In this document: one piece after another, positions 1 through 8,775 of the stretch
Position numbering within the stretch: the stretch's first letter is position 1
How the letters are laid out: every line of letters starts with the position of its first letter
Assembly: GCA_002840535.1 (NCBI GenBank)
Contig: PHBH01000007.1
Coordinates: 62,001-126,000, forward strand
Direction: 5' to 3'
DNA length: 64,000 bases
Source of the DNA: Deltaproteobacteria bacterium HGW-Deltaproteobacteria-15
GTDB lineage: Bacteria > Desulfobacterota > DSM-4660 > Desulfatiglandales > HGW-15
Translations under genes and position numbers: made by a program
Notes under the pieces: model-generated
The model's database searches: none
What the model was told of the DNA's origin: nothing
What the model saw: the letters and a program-made list of their open reading frames with translations, nothing else

Positions 1-76
1 ATGATTTGGGATTCGGTGGGAATAGCGGTGGAACTAGTGGGAATAGGGACAATCGGAGAGTAACTACAAGTAACGG

Positions 77-94
77 GGTCAGGCCTTGACATTG
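77..94 (+). repeat. GGTCAGGCCT-type dispersed motif, left copy
   Basis: A motif beginning GGTCAGGCCTTGACATTG lies upstream of the first gene. A shorter version (GGTCAGGCCTCATTG) lies just after that gene at 1046-1060 in the same orientation. The stretch around it (1-130) also repeats GACAATCGGAG and GGATTCGG, so it looks like decayed repeat DNA. No gene is visible in 1-257. Confidence 0.35.
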
Positions 95-257
95 GACAAT
101 CGGAGTTTGGATTCGGCGGATGAACTGAGGTCTGGGAATGGGACGCGAATTGGAACGCTCGGGCACACGAGCTGAAGTGAAACCAGAGTATACGAGTCGT
201 CGGGAGTATGAGCGGTATGGAGCTGGAGCTTGCGGACCGGTATACAGGGAGCGGAAC

Positions 258-1031
258 ATGAGACTGAAGAAAATCCTGGTTTGGGTGGTGGCTGCGGTTG
301 TTCTTTGCCTGGCAGAAAACGGGTACTCGGGAACCCGCACATTCACTTACGATAAGCTAAATCGGCTGATTCAGGAGGTGTGGCCGGATGGGACGGTCAT
401 AGGTTACACCTATGATGCGACGGGAAACCGGCTTGGTGCCGACGTCGTAGCACCCTCTGGCGATAGTGATGGTGACGGATTGCCAAACGGCATTGAGCAA
501 ACAGGCTGTACAAGTCTTTTTGACGCCGACACTGATGACGATGGAATCCCTGACGCTATTGAGGATGCGAATCACAATGGCATAGTGAATGCCGGAGAAA
601 CCAATCCCTGCATCGTTGATACTGACGGTGACGGAATCCAGGATGGCACCGAAATGGGCTATACTCTAGCCATGATCGGCCCCGACACCGATACCGCTGT
701 CTTCAGGCCGGACCTTGATCCGGAAACCATAACCAACCCTCTATCTGTGGATTCTGATGGCGACGGCCTCACTGATGGCAATGAGGACGTGAATTTCAAT
801 GGAAGAGTCGATTCCGGGGAACAGAACCCCAGCTGCGACTACTTTTTGCATGACCAGACGCTGACCGCAGGGACGGTGAAAAGCTACGTCGCCGGATGTA
901 GCATCACGGCAGGTCCTGCTTATGTAATCCAGTCAGGCGCGCAGGTAACCCTTCAGGCCGGGACGACTGTGACGCTAAAGCCCGGGTTCAGGGCGGACCA
1001 AGGGAGCACCTTCCACGCCCTAATTCAGTAA
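258..1031 (+). CDS. Secreted YD-repeat / thrombospondin type-3 repeat protein
   Basis: This 257-residue secreted protein starts at the ATG preceded by AGGGAGC. Residues 1-25 are a signal peptide (positive MRLKK, then a hydrophobic core). Residues 30-60 resemble an RHS/YD repeat (FTYDKLNRLIQE, YTYDATGNRLG). Residues 68-175 carry at least four calcium-binding TSP3-like motifs (SDGDGLPN, DTDDDGIPD, DTDGDGIQD, DSDGDGLTD). The last 55 residues form a beta-rich tail resembling the '3-coathanger stack' region of secreted Bacteroidota-type proteins. A full RHS toxin would be thousands of residues long, so this is a short stub: either a genuine small surface protein or the 3' remnant of a large RHS gene. 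Function is unknown; a cell-surface or adhesive role is inferred. It heads the 1-5.5 kb surface-protein cassette. Confidence 0.7.
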   Translation: MRLKKILVWVVAAVVLCLAENGYSGTRTFTYDKLNRLIQEVWPDGTVIGYTYDATGNRLGADVVAPSGDSDGDGLPNGIEQTGCTSLFDADTDDDGIPDAIEDANHNGIVNAGETNPCIVDTDGDGIQDGTEMGYTLAMIGPDTDTAVFRPDLDPETITNPLSVDSDGDGLTDGNEDVNFNGRVDSGEQNPSCDYFLHDQTLTAGTVKSYVAGCSITAGPAYVIQSGAQVTLQAGTTVTLKPGFRADQGSTFHALIQ

Positions 1032-1045
1032 GCGAGGAGTACCGA

Positions 1046-1060
1046 GGTCAGGCCTCATTG
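1046..1060 (+). repeat. GGTCAGGCCT-type dispersed motif, right copy
   Basis: This short copy of the motif at 77-94 has the same orientation and lies 14 bases after the stop of the YD/TSP3 gene. The pair brackets that gene, which suggests it was moved as a unit, but the copies are too short to prove it. Confidence 0.25.
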
Positions 1061-1247
1061 CATAATTGTTTGGCACAGGAATCGACCTAAGGTAGGTGGG
1101 TAGCTCTGGGGTATGAGGGTCCGAGTTCAGGGAGTCAATCTTAAGAAGGCAGTCAATTATTCCGAGTGATATCCCAAATGACAAAAGGGAGGACCGGGTG
1201 GAGTCGTGACGGAGTGCAATGGTTAGAACAACTGGAGGGAGGAAGAG

Positions 1248-1925
1248 ATGCGTAAGATAATAATGTTGGGCATTTTGGCTGTTACTATTGGATCGTCCGG
1301 TAACGCTTTTTGTCAAGATCAGTCAGCCGATGACTGGATAACGACTGGTGGAAATACTTACTTAACCACAGGTAATGTCGGTATAGGGATGGAGCCAGTG
1401 GTAAAATTAGATATACAAACAAGTTCTGTCGGAGATCCAATACTCCGTGGGAGGAATTCTAGCGGAAACGTCATTCTTGATGTCGATACTTCAACTCCTA
1501 ATGATCATGGAATTATGACATTGAAAAACAACGCGGGAGGCATTTCATTTCAGGTCCACTCTGGGGGAAACGCGTACTTTACCAGAAATGTCGGCATCCA
1601 CACGTCTTCGCCTGGGTATGCCCTTGATGTGGCCGGGACCATCCGGGCCGAAGAGGTGAAAGTGGAAACAGGTTGGTCCGACTATGTGTTTGAGGGAAAT
1701 TATAAACTGCGTCCGCTCGATGAGGTCGAGGATCACATTAAACGCCATAAGCACCTCCCCGATATCCCCTCTGCGCAAGAAATAAAGGAAAACGGCTTAA
1801 ATATTGCCGAAATGATGTCCAGGCAAATGCAGAAGATTGAAGAGCTGACTCTGTATATGATCGATCTGAAAAAAGAAAACGCGGTGCTGAAGGCACGTAT
1901 GGGGATGCTGGAAGACAAGGAATAG
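1248..1925 (+). CDS. GNVGIG-repeat fibre-like secreted protein
   Basis: This 225-residue protein has a strong ribosome-binding site (GGAGGGAGGAAGAG) directly before the ATG. It starts with a signal peptide (residues 1-22, ending NAFCQ). The body carries the GNVGIG-x3-P-x-KLD motif around residues 43-57 and a degenerate copy (NVGIHTSSPGYALDVAGTI) around 115-133, as in phage-tail-fibre-like and Bacteroidota surface proteins. The C-terminus has the conserved block YVFEGNYKLRPLDEVEDHI then KHLPDIPSA, followed by a heptad-rich coiled coil (about 175-225), which probably drives trimerisation. A structural, surface-exposed role is inferred. It is not a phage gene in context, since no other phage genes are near. 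The second member of the family is at 4291-5493. Confidence 0.7.
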   Translation: MRKIIMLGILAVTIGSSGNAFCQDQSADDWITTGGNTYLTTGNVGIGMEPVVKLDIQTSSVGDPILRGRNSSGNVILDVDTSTPNDHGIMTLKNNAGGISFQVHSGGNAYFTRNVGIHTSSPGYALDVAGTIRAEEVKVETGWSDYVFEGNYKLRPLDEVEDHIKRHKHLPDIPSAQEIKENGLNIAEMMSRQMQKIEELTLYMIDLKKENAVLKARMGMLEDKE

Positions 1926-2129
1926 TCCAAGCATACTTATGGGTGTTTTTTGCTGACAAGGTAGAGAGTGGGGCAAGGGTGTTGGGCACCGCAACGCGTT
2001 GCCCCTTGTCATTCTGTACCGTAAAGACATTGGCCATGGGTTTCTCAATTTAGCCAATATTGTAGGACGTGTGGACACCGCAACAGCCTTCTTTTGAAAC
2101 CGTAACCCGTATAAAGATTGAGGGATGCT

Positions 2130-3404
2130 ATGTTCGCATTGTTGAGACTGGCTTTTGTAGTCGCATCTGTTGCACTGGCGGGATGCGCCGGCTTTGCCAA
2201 CCAAAACCCTATGTCAGAACGAGGTACCTTTGTTATCGACGCTCCCCTGTTCAGCGAGAGTCGGGTATTCTTCGCAAGCGGAACCACGAATGAAAGCATC
2301 GTGGAGCTGATCCCGCAGCGCTTCCCTCCAAAGGACAGCGATCTCCTCATCCACGAATCCGAGCCTTTGACGGTAATCGTTGACTCGGTGACTCTTCCGC
2401 GCACGGGGATCGGTAACGACCCTAAGGATATCGCCGTCATCGTAGATCTCTCCACCGCGCTCGACGGTGGGTACAAATCGATCGTCGCCTGGTACGAGAC
2501 GAACGTTCTGCCCGGACGCACCCTCGATTTCAAGAACCTCGTGGTCCACCACGAACCGCGATGGGACCCGCGTGTCGCGCCTTTCCTGCGACTGCGAGTC
2601 ATAGACGTCAAGCTGGAACAGAATGAGCGCGTTCGACAGGCGTTGAAACAGGTGCAAACGTTCGCACCCGAAATCGGCAATCTCATTCCATATCCGGGAA
2701 CTTCGGCCTTGATCGGTATTGCCGCCCAGGCGGCAAGTCTCGTCCTTGGAAACCAGGCAAACCGAACAATTATGGATTATTCTTTCCAGTTCTTCGGTAG
2801 CGATACCATCATCAGATCAGGGGGTGCTGTGGCCGGCAGCGAGCTTGCTGTGTTGCGACGCGGGTCCTTCCTAACCCTTGGGTTACCGAAGGAGACGGAT
2901 CGGGAATTCTGGTCGACCTGCGGCACCCTGAAGTTTGACCTGGATTCACGCGATCTCACCTTCGTTACAAAGGAGGCGCCAAAGCAGGGCGGCGCAGCCG
3001 CAGACAAGACTACGAAGCTTGAATCGCCGATCGTCAAGCTGACCCTTGCCACTGCGGAAACGGTTGTGCCTAAGATCGTCGTGGATCGCTCAGCGTTTTT
3101 GCAGCAGATGTTCCAGCGGCTTGCCCAGGATGTCCGCCTGGAGGCCATAGAACAGGAATCCGCCGCCCTTGCCACGAGCGTGTCTAACTTCGTTAGCGCA
3201 GAGCAGGCGCGCAGATTCCGATCAAAGGCGGCCGTCAAGGCGCTGATGATCAAGATCAAAGAGGCTGATAACGTAAAGAACAGCGAGGAACTCTTCTTCA
3301 TGGTCCGTGCCATAAGCGCGATCGCCAAAACGGACTTTGGCAGCCGTGAGGAAGCCATCGAGTGGTGGGAAAAAATCGGATCAGTAAAAGAGTCGTTCAG
3401 GTAG
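2130..3404 (+). CDS. Hypothetical lipoprotein
   Basis: This 424-residue protein has a lipoprotein signal: hydrophobic residues 5-17, then lipobox L-A-G-C with Cys19. I chose the ATG at 2130, with AGGGA upstream, over a TTG four codons earlier. The rest shows no family I recognise. It is mixed alpha/beta with basic and acidic helices near the C-terminus (from about residue 330) and several VVDRSA/VDSVTLP-like beta stretches. It is probably anchored in the inner or outer membrane facing the periplasm. It is followed 28 bases later by another small lipoprotein, so the two are likely co-transcribed and may act together. Function unknown. Confidence 0.6.
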   Translation: MFALLRLAFVVASVALAGCAGFANQNPMSERGTFVIDAPLFSESRVFFASGTTNESIVELIPQRFPPKDSDLLIHESEPLTVIVDSVTLPRTGIGNDPKDIAVIVDLSTALDGGYKSIVAWYETNVLPGRTLDFKNLVVHHEPRWDPRVAPFLRLRVIDVKLEQNERVRQALKQVQTFAPEIGNLIPYPGTSALIGIAAQAASLVLGNQANRTIMDYSFQFFGSDTIIRSGGAVAGSELAVLRRGSFLTLGLPKETDREFWSTCGTLKFDLDSRDLTFVTKEAPKQGGAAADKTTKLESPIVKLTLATAETVVPKIVVDRSAFLQQMFQRLAQDVRLEAIEQESAALATSVSNFVSAEQARRFRSKAAVKALMIKIKEADNVKNSEELFFMVRAISAIAKTDFGSREEAIEWWEKIGSVKESFR

Positions 3405-3432
3405 CTGCAACCACAGGATCAGGACACAAGTC

Positions 3433-4014
3433 ATGTGCAAAAGGCGTCTTTGTGAACTTGCGTTCGTGATAATCGTGATAGGCGCCAGTTTAGGGTGCCG
3501 GGGTATCGACATGCAGGCTGCATCTCAGATTCTGAGGGAGGTCACCGGAATGCCAGGGGATATCCATACTGCCATATTCGAAGACAGAATCGCCTTGCAA
3601 CTCTACCCTGCTGCGAACCGCAAGGCGACAATCGAGGACATGTTCCGCTTTGTGGAGGCAATGAACAAACTGCTGCGACAACGCGACGACCGACGTCATC
3701 AAATGTATCTCTCCGTGAATCGTCCCCTGAGGTGGATGGCCGCAACCTTGCACGATACGACATACAGTGTAACGTGGACCTTCGGCATAGTTCTCGAAAC
3801 ACACCAACTGGACCAACAACAGCTCGCGGCCCTTGAGTTCCGTCTGAAGTACAGCTTTCCCGTTTCAACGATCGGCGCGGACGTAAGCAAACCAAATCCC
3901 AATGATTATGCGCAACGTGCTGCCGCCTTGACTTTAGCACTGGAAGACGCAGCCAAATCGCTGATTGCCTCGGGGAGTTGGCCATTTACTCTGGAGCCGG
4001 CACCTGTTAGCTGA
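3433..4014 (+). CDS. Hypothetical small lipoprotein
   Basis: This 193-residue protein has an N-terminal hydrophobic segment (residues 9-20) and a lipobox-like SLGC ending at Cys22, suggesting lipid attachment. No domain is recognised. The mature part is predicted soluble, with a helix-rich centre (residues 60-90) and a WTFGIVLETHQLDQQQL segment. The upstream ribosome-binding site is weak (AGGAC about 10 bases before ATG). It lies 28 bases behind the larger lipoprotein at 2130-3404, so a shared transcript is likely. Function unknown. Confidence 0.5.
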   Translation: MCKRRLCELAFVIIVIGASLGCRGIDMQAASQILREVTGMPGDIHTAIFEDRIALQLYPAANRKATIEDMFRFVEAMNKLLRQRDDRRHQMYLSVNRPLRWMAATLHDTTYSVTWTFGIVLETHQLDQQQLAALEFRLKYSFPVSTIGADVSKPNPNDYAQRAAALTLALEDAAKSLIASGSWPFTLEPAPVS

Positions 4015-4290
4015 GGCGAAATCTCACGAGAGCGACTTGACAGTTGACCGTTTAGATTGGGCATCCCGATGCTATCCACGACTTGAGTCGAACGTGATGG
4101 CCTGGCATTTCGGATCGAATAACAGGTGCCAGTCGCCTATATCCCCTAAGCATAGGGAGTTCAGATTCATGAACCAGGCACAACTCAAGCTGATGCAAAA
4201 GGGTTCTTAAGAATGGGTGTCCGCAGCGCTGGCGTCACCGGATTCATAACGATATCAATCAAGCCAAAGATAGCAGAAAGGATTGAGGAA

Positions 4291-5493
4291 ATGAAAAGAA
4301 GATTGCCGCCGCTCATTTTTGTAGTTGTGCTCACCGTGCTATCCATTAGCGCAGCTCATGGCGAAGACGGGTTGGTGGTTAACCAGGATGGGAATGTAGG
4401 CATTGGAACCGCCTCGCCCCAAGGCAAACTGCACGTGTCAACTGCGACGGATGATAGTTCGCTGTTCGTCAGGTCAAATGGTAATGTAGGAGTTGGGATC
4501 CAAACACCAATAGCGAAGCTACACCTTTTCAAAGAGCATGAAAACAACGATCTTAGCGTGCAGTGGATCGATGGAAACTTCAAGGCTACTTCCTCCGGTA
4601 TATATTATAACAGAGGAATAAGAAGCGTGCTGAGGCCCTCCGCTAATACCGGCGTTCAAAACGACGGACATGCGATAGGGCATTACCTGACAATTTGGAA
4701 TAACGATCCAGGGGATGGGAGACTGGCGGACCTGATCGGCCAGAATATCTACTATGGAATAGCGACCGGTGGCGGCTTGACCATAGATGATGCAAGAGGT
4801 CTCAGCATTCGAAGTTATAGGCAGGGTGGCGGGATTGTGAGGAACTATGACCTTTTTATCGACCTTCCTGCTGGAAGCGTGCCGGTTACGAATGACTGGG
4901 CCATATATTCAAAGCACAATGCTCCCAGCTATTTCGCAGGGAGCATAGCGCTGGGTATTACAAGCCCAGCGTACAAATTCGACGTTGTCGGTGACATTCA
5001 CTGCACAGGCAAGCTGACGAGCGATGGCGGCTACGATCCCCCCTATGTGCTCTACAATAGTGAGAGCAGAAAGAGCATAGAGCAAGTGGTCCTGGTGGAA
5101 ATCCCTCCCGACAAGCTGGATGGCGCAGTAGTGTTTTTTAATCGTGAGAGTGCAAAGATGGAGGTCTTTCTTCCATCCAAAGGTGAATTCAAAAGCTTTC
5201 AGGGAGATGTCTTGGCGACGGTTAAACCCATTACATCCACGTTCGAGGTGGAAGAGAGATACTATTTCGACGCCAGGGTAGGACGGGTTAAGAAGTATCA
5301 GGTCAGGAAAGTACCTGATGACAGGTATAGGATAATGGATGACTATGAACTCGATTCCCAAACGGGGTCCTTCTACAAGGTGTTGAGAAACGAAAATGGG
5401 GAGGAAAAGGGCAGGGTTAATGTCCGGAGCGAGGAGGCCGTGCAAGAAGTGATGGTCGTAAATCATCAGTTCCAGGCAAGCGACCCCAAATAA
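4291..5493 (+). CDS. GNVGIG-repeat fibre-like secreted protein, second copy
   Basis: This 400-residue protein starts at the ATG preceded by AAAGGATTGAGGAA; an upstream in-frame ATG at 4213 would bury the signal peptide. Residues 1-25 are a signal peptide (MKRRLPPLIF, ending SAAHG). Three fibre repeats follow: GNVGIGTASPQGKLHV, GNVGVGIQTPIAKLHL and, after a long beta-rich insert, SIALGITSPAYKFDVVGDI. The C-terminal 140 residues differ from the protein at 1248-1925: a charged beta region (YNSESRKSIEQ, VVFFNRES, EERYYFDARVGRVKKYQV) that I do not recognise and that may be the binding or anchoring head. It is probably a surface fibre or adhesin. Its end overlaps the tail of the convergent truncated nucleotidyltransferase by 28 bases. 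Confidence 0.65.
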   Translation: MKRRLPPLIFVVVLTVLSISAAHGEDGLVVNQDGNVGIGTASPQGKLHVSTATDDSSLFVRSNGNVGVGIQTPIAKLHLFKEHENNDLSVQWIDGNFKATSSGIYYNRGIRSVLRPSANTGVQNDGHAIGHYLTIWNNDPGDGRLADLIGQNIYYGIATGGGLTIDDARGLSIRSYRQGGGIVRNYDLFIDLPAGSVPVTNDWAIYSKHNAPSYFAGSIALGITSPAYKFDVVGDIHCTGKLTSDGGYDPPYVLYNSESRKSIEQVVLVEIPPDKLDGAVVFFNRESAKMEVFLPSKGEFKSFQGDVLATVKPITSTFEVEERYYFDARVGRVKKYQVRKVPDDRYRIMDDYELDSQTGSFYKVLRNENGEEKGRVNVRSEEAVQEVMVVNHQFQASDPK

Positions 5494-5837
5494 TAAGCGA
5501 CCAAAAAAACGTGGCCAGCCAAAAGACTCCCCTTTTTGACCTCATCAGGGGTCTTGAAGACTGGGGAGAACTCTGCTCTGACTCCTCTTTGAGCGGCATT
5601 GTCCAGGGTTCCTGAGAGACTTGCTTCAACCCGGTCGAACTCCCTCACTCGCTGCAGACGCCATTTTGGCAACCCCTCCGCCACGATCAATACATCTATA
5701 TCCGAGTCGGGGCGCGGTATCTTACGGCCGATGGAGCCGAATATCACCAGGGAAACAAGACGGTCCTTGTAGAGACTCAGGCAAGCCGCCAAAAGCTTTT
5801 CCAGCAATTCCTCGTACATGGACATCAGCGGGGACAT
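5466..5837 (-). CDS. MNT-type nucleotidyltransferase, C-terminally truncated
   Basis: This is a small Pol-beta-superfamily nucleotidyltransferase. The hallmark GS-x10-DxD is seen as FGSIGRKIPRP followed by DSDIDVLIVA. As known for the family, such enzymes transfer a nucleotide to protein or small-molecule targets, often as the MNT partner of a HEPN toxin. From my knowledge of relatives, the family motif SPVxKTPEEVxxGSPL normally continues with about 60 more residues. Here the match stops after KTPDEVKKGSLL, and 17 unrelated residues lead to a stop inside the neighbouring fibre gene. The break is near 5520. The start is uncertain (ATG 5837 or 5819, TTG 5873). No HEPN partner is present. It is probably a decayed remnant marking the edge of the acquired cassette. 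Confidence 0.55.
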   Translation of the reverse strand: MSPLMSMYEELLEKLLAACLSLYKDRLVSLVIFGSIGRKIPRPDSDIDVLIVAEGLPKWRLQRVREFDRVEASLSGTLDNAAQRGVRAEFSPVFKTPDEVKKGSLLAGHVFLVAYYLGSLAWN

Positions 5838-6095
5838 GAGATGAATTGCAGTCGAGAGACAGAAGGAAGTCAAACCTTCCCCTATTCATGTCATTGTGCT
5901 CTAATAGGCAGGTGCTGCAGCGAGCAGCAAGTTAAGCGGTGTGCTCTGTCTCTCGATTCCTGGAACACTCTTGTCCTCAACATCTGAATTGCTGAAACCT
6001 TGTGACCGCAAGAACGGGTCGAAACCACCAAGCCGAACCAGGAAGATCCTCCGTTAACCCAAAAAATCAAGAGACCTATTTTAAGGAGGGAGACT

Positions 6096-7328
6096 ATGCC
6101 TGACCAGTATCTGGATGTCTTTCTGACAAAAGAGGATTTCATGATGAGGGATATGCTGCGCGGCTTTGTCGACAAGGAGATGATGCCCGTGCGGCAGCAG
6201 ATCGATGAAGACAAAGACCACGTGATCGTGCGGAGGATCCTCCAGGGACTGACCGATCTGGGCCTCCAGAAGTCTCCATTTCCCCCGGAATATGGCGGCA
6301 TGGGAGCAAAGTCGGCTGTTTCTGCAGGCATACTGCACGAAGAACTGAGCCGCGGCGACAGCGGTATTTGCACGGCCTGCAACGTCACGGGTTGGGCATG
6401 GATCCCCGCCATTGCTGCAAACAACAAGGCGGTGCTTGATCGTTTTGCGCCGGAGTTCACCGGCAAAGAGCTGAGAATGGGATGCTTCAACATGACAGAG
6501 CCCGGCGGGCCCCATGGAGGAGGCGGGTGCGACATCGAGAACCTGAACCTGCAGGGACGCAAGATCAGAACCATCGCAAAGCTCGAAGGCGACGAATGGG
6601 TCCTCAACGGTCAGAAGATGTGGGCATCGAACTGTGGGGTCGCCGACCTCTACTGCATGGTCTGCACCACGGATCCCAATCTGGGAGACGAGGGCATCGC
6701 TCTCATCTATGTACCCAAGGACGCCAAAGGCATCAGTTACGGGAAAGACGAACATAAGGCGGGAATGGCGGGGGACAAGAACCATTCCATGTTCCTGGAG
6801 AACGTCAGGGTTCCGAAGGAATGGCGGGCGGCGGGACCGAAAATTGATGCGGAATTGTTCCACAACAACTGCGTTATCGGGCGTCTGGTTACCGCCGCAA
6901 TGGCCGTCGGGCAGGCACAGGGTGCCTTTGAGACCGTGCTCAAATACACGGGTGACAGGATTGTTGCCGACAAGCCGATCAGGCAGCACTCCATCGGTGC
7001 AGGAATTCTGGCGGACATGGCTATCGGCATAGAGACCGCAAGATGGTCCTACCTGGCGGCGGCCTGGATGTACGACCACCCCGAGCAGTATGGTCCCCCC
7101 ATGTCGCAGTATATGCTCTCGAAGACGAGCATCGCCAAAGTGTATGCCGCCGACATGGCGGTGTCGGTCACGAACAAGGCCATGGAGTTGATGGGTTCCT
7201 TCGGCTACGTCCGGGAGTACGATGTGGAGAAGTACTGGAGGGACTGCAAAATCATCCAGCTGTGGGAAGGCGGCGCCCAGTTGGGACGCTTGGACGTGTG
7301 CCGCGGATACTATGACCTCAATCTATAA
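6096..7328 (+). CDS. Acyl-CoA dehydrogenase
   Basis: This 410-residue protein is full length for an FAD-dependent acyl-CoA dehydrogenase, which oxidises the alpha-beta bond of an acyl-CoA and passes electrons to an electron-transfer flavoprotein. The ribosome-binding site is excellent (AAGGAGGGAGACT before ATG). It shows the N-terminal helical domain, the middle beta-domain signature MTEPGGPHGGGG and WVLNGQKMWASN, and the C-terminal domain with GSFGYVREYDVEKYWRDCKI. The catalytic glutamate is predicted as Glu391 in QLWEGGAQ, matching the usual xYEGTxQ. Substrate is not readable; the glycine-rich MTEPGGPHGGGGCD differs from typical MTEPxAGSD and may mark an unusual substrate. It is apparently a single-gene transcript, followed by a large hairpin (7340-7406). 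Confidence 0.85.
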   Translation: MPDQYLDVFLTKEDFMMRDMLRGFVDKEMMPVRQQIDEDKDHVIVRRILQGLTDLGLQKSPFPPEYGGMGAKSAVSAGILHEELSRGDSGICTACNVTGWAWIPAIAANNKAVLDRFAPEFTGKELRMGCFNMTEPGGPHGGGGCDIENLNLQGRKIRTIAKLEGDEWVLNGQKMWASNCGVADLYCMVCTTDPNLGDEGIALIYVPKDAKGISYGKDEHKAGMAGDKNHSMFLENVRVPKEWRAAGPKIDAELFHNNCVIGRLVTAAMAVGQAQGAFETVLKYTGDRIVADKPIRQHSIGAGILADMAIGIETARWSYLAAAWMYDHPEQYGPPMSQYMLSKTSIAKVYAADMAVSVTNKAMELMGSFGYVREYDVEKYWRDCKIIQLWEGGAQLGRLDVCRGYYDLNL

Positions 7329-7735
7329 TGAAACAAGCGCCTGCCTTCAGCACCGGATTTCTTGTCGCCGGGGCGCAAGCCTCGACGTCCGGATGCTGAA
7401 GGCAGGAGAGCACGCTTGTGAACAGCGAGGAAATACGTTTCTGTGCCGTGACGGCTCACGCCAGGTAAACCGAGTTAGACGTGCAAGTGCTCTCCGCCAT
7501 GTACGCGCAATGCTCCAATCGCTCACCAATACTTCAAGGAATGCATAACCGTACTCCTAACTCAACACTCAAATACACGTTACTGTGCATTGGCTTCATG
7601 GGTCTGTGATCACATAGTACGCCAGAAGGTAGTAAAAATAGAGGCCCGGGAGAACCCTTGTGGGGCAACCTGTACAACTCTCTACAGCGGTTCCAAAGGA
7701 GATCAGATAAATTTCTCCAAATTCCTGGTGGGGTT
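7329..7735. other. Gene-free stretch with a large hairpin
   Basis: These 407 bases between the acyl-CoA dehydrogenase and the membrane acyltransferase hold the inverted repeat described at 7340-7406. The remainder (7407-7735) shows no coding signal that I can support; it is the leader of the downstream acyltransferase gene. Confidence 0.5.
7340..7406. repeat. 18-bp inverted repeat / large hairpin after acyl-CoA dehydrogenase
   Basis: The arm CCTGCCTTCAGCACCGGA (7340-7357) is matched by TCCGGATGCTGAAGGCAGG (7388-7406). The complement is perfect apart from one extra A. The 30-base loop contains a smaller CTTG...CAAG stem. It starts 12 bases past the stop codon. There is no T-run, so it is more likely an mRNA-end structure or a mobile-hairpin remnant than a simple terminator. 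Confidence 0.6.
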
Positions 7736-8740
7736 ATGAGGCTCTTCTGGCTGGACAACTTGAAGGGTATCGGAATCTTTCTTGTGATGTTCGGTCACAC
7801 GATTCCTGACTCCCATCTGAAACAATACATTTACTCCTTCCACGTCCCGCTCTTCTTCTTCATCAGCGGGCTTCTCTTTGATCCAAGGAAATATGATCTC
7901 CGAAAATTCGCGTGGAGGAAATTCGACACTCTGCTGTTTCCGTATCTATTCTTTGCGGCGCTCTCGTTTCTCTTCTGGCAGTACGTGGTCAGGACTCTCA
8001 GCATCGGGGGAAAGGCTCTTGCAGTCGAGCCGTTGATTCCTCTCGTCGGTATCTTCTATTCTGTTGGTTCCGGTGAGTGGAGGGTGCCTATGAACATAAC
8101 CCTCTGGTTCCTGCCCTGTCTTTTCCTGGTAGAGATGATGTTCTTCCTGGTGAAGAGCAGGTATGCGCTTCCGGTTTTCGCAATCCTAGGATACCTCGCA
8201 ACATTTGTCCCCTTCAGGCTTCCCTGGAGTTCCGATGTCGCGCTTGTGGCAATCGTCTTCTATGGCATAGGAAATTTCTTTAGAGGTAGACGGATAAATT
8301 ATAAGGCTCTCCCACTCCTGCTCGTACTTCATCTCGCGTTTTGCTTTTTGAACAGTCCCGTGGACATGAACAACAGGATCTACGGAAATATGATTTATTT
8401 TTACATAGCAGGATGTTCGGGAACGCTTTTCTATTCGGAGATCTGCCGGTTTATCGGACGGAGCAGGATCCTGGAATACGTCGGCAAGAACACCCTCATT
8501 CTTATAGGAACGGTGGGAATCACCTGGTTCATTTTGAACGGAATATTCTACCTGCTTTTTGAGACGAAAATTGAGCAGACAGGTCTGGGCTTTGCCCTGG
8601 CAGCGAGTATCCTTCAAATAGGTCTCACCATTCCGGTGATCTATGTCATTAACAGATGGATGCCGATCCTTGTTGGAAGACAGAACGCGCAGACAGCAAT
8701 ATGGACCAATCGGAATGGGATTGGGGGCGGGGTGACATAA
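7736..8740 (+). CDS. Membrane acyltransferase (acyltransferase-3 family)
   Basis: This 334-residue integral membrane protein starts at the ATG that gives the family N-terminus MRLFWLDNLKGIGIFLVMFGH. The family uses the conserved Arg/Asp-x-LK-GI-x10-GH region of the first helix to move acetyl or other acyl groups onto sugars or lipids at the membrane. The motif HVPLFFFISGLLF at about residues 38-50 is the typical second signature. About ten hydrophobic helices are visible. It is closest in look to the fucose 4-O-acetylase branch. The likely role is acetylation of exopolysaccharide, lipopolysaccharide or a membrane glycolipid; the substrate is not predictable. Neighbouring genes give no polysaccharide context. 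Confidence 0.75.
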   Translation: MRLFWLDNLKGIGIFLVMFGHTIPDSHLKQYIYSFHVPLFFFISGLLFDPRKYDLRKFAWRKFDTLLFPYLFFAALSFLFWQYVVRTLSIGGKALAVEPLIPLVGIFYSVGSGEWRVPMNITLWFLPCLFLVEMMFFLVKSRYALPVFAILGYLATFVPFRLPWSSDVALVAIVFYGIGNFFRGRRINYKALPLLLVLHLAFCFLNSPVDMNNRIYGNMIYFYIAGCSGTLFYSEICRFIGRSRILEYVGKNTLILIGTVGITWFILNGIFYLLFETKIEQTGLGFALAASILQIGLTIPVIYVINRWMPILVGRQNAQTAIWTNRNGIGGGVT

Positions 8741-8775
8741 AGGAAGCCGTTCCTTCATGCTTTCGGTTGCAGTCT

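Noticed and set aside
7340..7406. Hairpin considered as an integron attC site
   Set aside because: The core GTTRRRY/RYYYAAC sites are absent and no integrase is in the window.
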